A stretch of DNA of 64,000 nt from positions 8,910,293 to 8,974,292 of the forward strand of contig NC_086360.1 in assembly GCF_036324505.1 (NCBI RefSeq). The letters run 5' to 3'. Shown here one piece after another: positions 61,289-64,000 of the stretch (position 1 is the stretch's first letter; the number at the start of each line of letters is the position of its first letter). Source of the stretch: Eleginops maclovinus. Lineage: Eukaryota > Chordata > Actinopteri > Perciformes > Eleginopidae. Below the pieces are notes generated by a model. It saw nothing but the letters and a program-made list of their open reading frames with translations, made no database searches and was not told the origin of the DNA. Both the position numbers and the translations under genes were made by a program.

Positions 61289-64000
61289 GGAATACCGCAT
61301 AAATTACTTACTGGGGTTTAAAGTCAAGAAATATCCACTCATTTCATATTAAGAAGAAAAATCGATTTTTCTCGGCTTTCTCACAGAACGCATGACTTTG
61401 TTTCTATTTTAGTGTGACCTATTTTGCTGCAGGCCAAATGACGAGTAGTTAAAGTTGAAAGTTGGGTCATATATTTTTCGTGTCCAGGGACGTCCCCGCT
61501 TTGTGAAGATCTAATAGGTGGTAATGACCGAGCCGTCCCTCTCTCGCAGCTACCGCACTCACAGATAATGAATCTCTCAAAGGAATAGGCCATTTCTTAC
61601 TGTCTGTAAGATAACCTACTCTCCATTTCACGTCAAGCCAGTAAGAGCACAAAGGAGTGTTTCAACTTTCTCTCATCTTTTATACGTTTATTCAATGCTG
61701 TACATTATGTGCTTACAAATAAATCAATTCCCTGTAGCCGAGATTCAAGAAAGAATTCAGATTCATAATCTGGAGTATGATATTAAGTAAAATGTAATAC
61801 CCTTGGCTGCTCCTGTGTCCTAGGCTAATCTCAAAATGTCTCTCAGATTCTTCCTTCTCATTCCTTTATTTTCCTTCTACTTCTTTTTCCTTTCACACAA
61901 TTATTCATAGTGCTTTGCAGTGCTGTTGTATTAAATTCAATCGAACTTATTTATTGAAAACAACTTTATTCTTTCCTCTTTCACCCTGTTTCTTTCAGAA
62001 AATACAGAAGCCAATTACACAAGGCTTTTGATGTTCACACTCCTAACAATCTACACTAGGTTCTTCACATTTCAAAGTACGCATTTCCATAAAAGAAACA
62101 TTTTTATCAGCTAAAGCAAATGTTGTTCTTTATTCTTTCCTTTTGCCTATTCAGTTGAGTCAGCGTTAGCCTTGTTGTGTGCTCACCAATGTAAAATAAA
62201 TACACACTAACTAATTCAAAGTTTTCTGAAGGTTGAGCTGTGAAGCAGCCAAAGGCAACAAGTCTGAAGGTCCATTGAAGTATCAGAGGCAACATCTGTC
62301 TGCATGTGTTACTCACATCACCAAATAAAGCTGAATAGCCAGAACATTAGACACCAAAAGGTCATAGAGATAAGAAACACCTAATAAAGTTTGAAAGACT
62401 AAAGCTAGTGATTCTTAACAGTTTCTGAAAGAAATACACAGACCTTACAGTCTGGGTCAACCGAAACACTAAGAAAATAATCTGTGTTTGAGATATTTTA
62501 CGCATTGATTACGATTCTGCGCCTTTGTCCCTCCGTCTGTTGTCTTTATTCTTGCACTTGGCAAACTGATAAAATGACAAGCATACACCATCACATCTTG
62601 TGAACAAGCAAACACAATTTACTATGTTAATGGACTTAAATGTCATGAGACTTTTTAAATGTCAGTGCACTGGATTTTAACATAAAGTACTCTTAGTGCG
62701 AGAAGGTGCTGTAGAGATACACGCTGCAGTATTTCACTTTTATACATGAACCGATTCAATTTTAATGAACAAGACAGTTACTTTTAAGCAGGGCTTGTGT
62801 TTTTTCCCCCCTTACCATTATGATTATGGAATTAAACTAATTCAAGCACAAAAACACAAGTTCAAACTAAATTGCTTCACCCCTCTCTGCCATCGGAGCA
62901 GAACAATTCTCTCTACAGCTTGACAGAATACATTCTCGCCTTTTGTTTTACTGATGCTGATTGAAAATATGCAAGCAACTTATAAAATACATTCTCTTGT
63001 CTTAGCGTCAATGCTCTGAGTTGGAAAGTAGATTTATTCAACCCCTTTATTTCAATTAAAAATCATATAGGAAGGTTACGAGTCTAAATGAACACTTCAC
63101 AGTTGGTGTCATGTCAAGTGTTACATGCTAAATGCATAATGAGCTTAAAAAACGTAATGTAAATTTAAATGTTGAAGTTGGTGACATACAGTGATAGTTT
63201 CTTTTTAATGTTCAATCTCATTGCTACATAAGGTAACTATGGAGTCATTAGCACCAATTAGAATGAGCTATGCAGTTACTTACATCTTCAATACAGTATT
63301 TAAAATCAAAGTCTATTACTGTGCTTGTTTTAATCAATTCATTTGTATATATTTTATAATATTTGTATTATTTAGTAAAGTATTACATATGTTAACTCTG
63401 TAAGGAACTATTCTTAAAAATAAATATATTTAATTTTAATAATATAGTTTGGAGTATTAGCATTTTAGTTCTAAAATCTTCTTTTACTTTCACATTTTAA
63501 TTGGAGTTTTTTTTTTATTTATATAGGGTTAAAATAAATAGAGGACCATTTTATTGTAGTATAAAACATGCGCCTACTCACGATATGATCAAGATGCAAG
63601 GCATAGGATTACTAGTGTGATTAGATGGAATTGAACCACAATATAATTATGACATTTTAGTTCAAAAAAAGGTCAGGAAAGCCAGATTTAAGATTGTACC
63701 CTCTAAACTTTGAAATGAAATCTCAACTGCAAGAACATGTTGCAGGTGAAAATGTGCTACTCAGGATATGAGCCTTCACAGTATCCAGCGGCTACAGGGG
63801 GAAGGCAGTGTGTGGCATTTTCCTCACTAAGGTGGACCACGGGGCTTGGAGCTGTGATCCCTGAGGGGGAGATTTCACAGCAGCTTTGAGCTGATGTTTG
63901 AAGGAAAGGGTTAAATCTCAGCCTTTTGCTTTCATCCTCGAAAATGCTTGTGCTGCTGTTCAGCTCTGGAGGAATTATCACATCAAACCCCCCCCCACAT
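61289..64000. other. Presumed intron or upstream region, no recognised feature
   Basis: AT-rich to the window edge. Minus-strand readings at 61381-61652 and 63757-63981 were checked as possible first exons of srrm4 and show no resemblance or suitable donor. Nothing was identified. Confidence 0.4.

Noticed and set aside
61381..63981. First exon of srrm4 near the right edge
   Set aside because: The minus-strand readings there show no resemblance to an SRRM N-terminus and no donor in the needed phase.

Overview
The window is eukaryotic, most likely from a ray-finned (probably percomorph) fish. It has long AT-rich introns, GT-AG spliced exons, tRNA-derived SINEs, several hAT-type DNA transposons and a fish-type endogenous retrovirus. 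It is dominated by one host gene on the minus strand, called srrm4 (nSR100, the neural microexon splicing regulator). Twelve coding exons can be placed base by base, from 35327 down to the stop codon at 3375. All have GT-AG borders and compatible phases, and together give 569 residues. The last two carry the region matching the SRRM4 enhancer-of-microexons (eMIC) segment. The N-terminal exon or exons are not seen and probably lie beyond the right edge.

Layout: 1-3374 is the 3' UTR and downstream flank, with an inverted-repeat element. Exons 13, 12 and 11 lie at 3375-4905. The next intron (4906-20131) is 15 kb because of a nested insertion at 5659-19944. This is an endogenous retrovirus (LTRs 5663-6379 and 14000-14431 plus 19651-19940, 4-bp duplication GACC, primer site matching tRNA-Trp, degraded env). 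Its 3' LTR is split by a 5.2-kb hAT transposon (14432-19650), which itself contains a 155-bp MITE (19199-19353). Exons 10 to 3 lie at 20132-26877 and exon 2 at 35193-35327. Intron 2 holds a 997-bp hAT derivative with a BED-finger fragment, a TTAA-flanked MITE and a LINE relic. A (CAG)17 tract lies just upstream of exon 3. From 35328 to 64000 is presumed intron 1: repeats (a LINE-like tail, two hAT relics, a tRNA-SINE, a dispersed repeat in two copies, microsatellites) and large stretches where nothing can be called.

The points most worth a second look are the nested intron-ERV-hAT-MITE stack; the hAT transposase, intact except for one base; the retroviral primer site identical to that of tRNA-Trp users; the conflict between nearly identical LTRs and a non-coding, homopolymer-rich interior; and a CUG/UGC tract beside an in-frame exon of the gene whose mammalian protein binds UGC motifs. 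No prokaryotic features, CRISPR arrays or operons are present. Identities rest on reading the sequence and remembered family features; no search was run.
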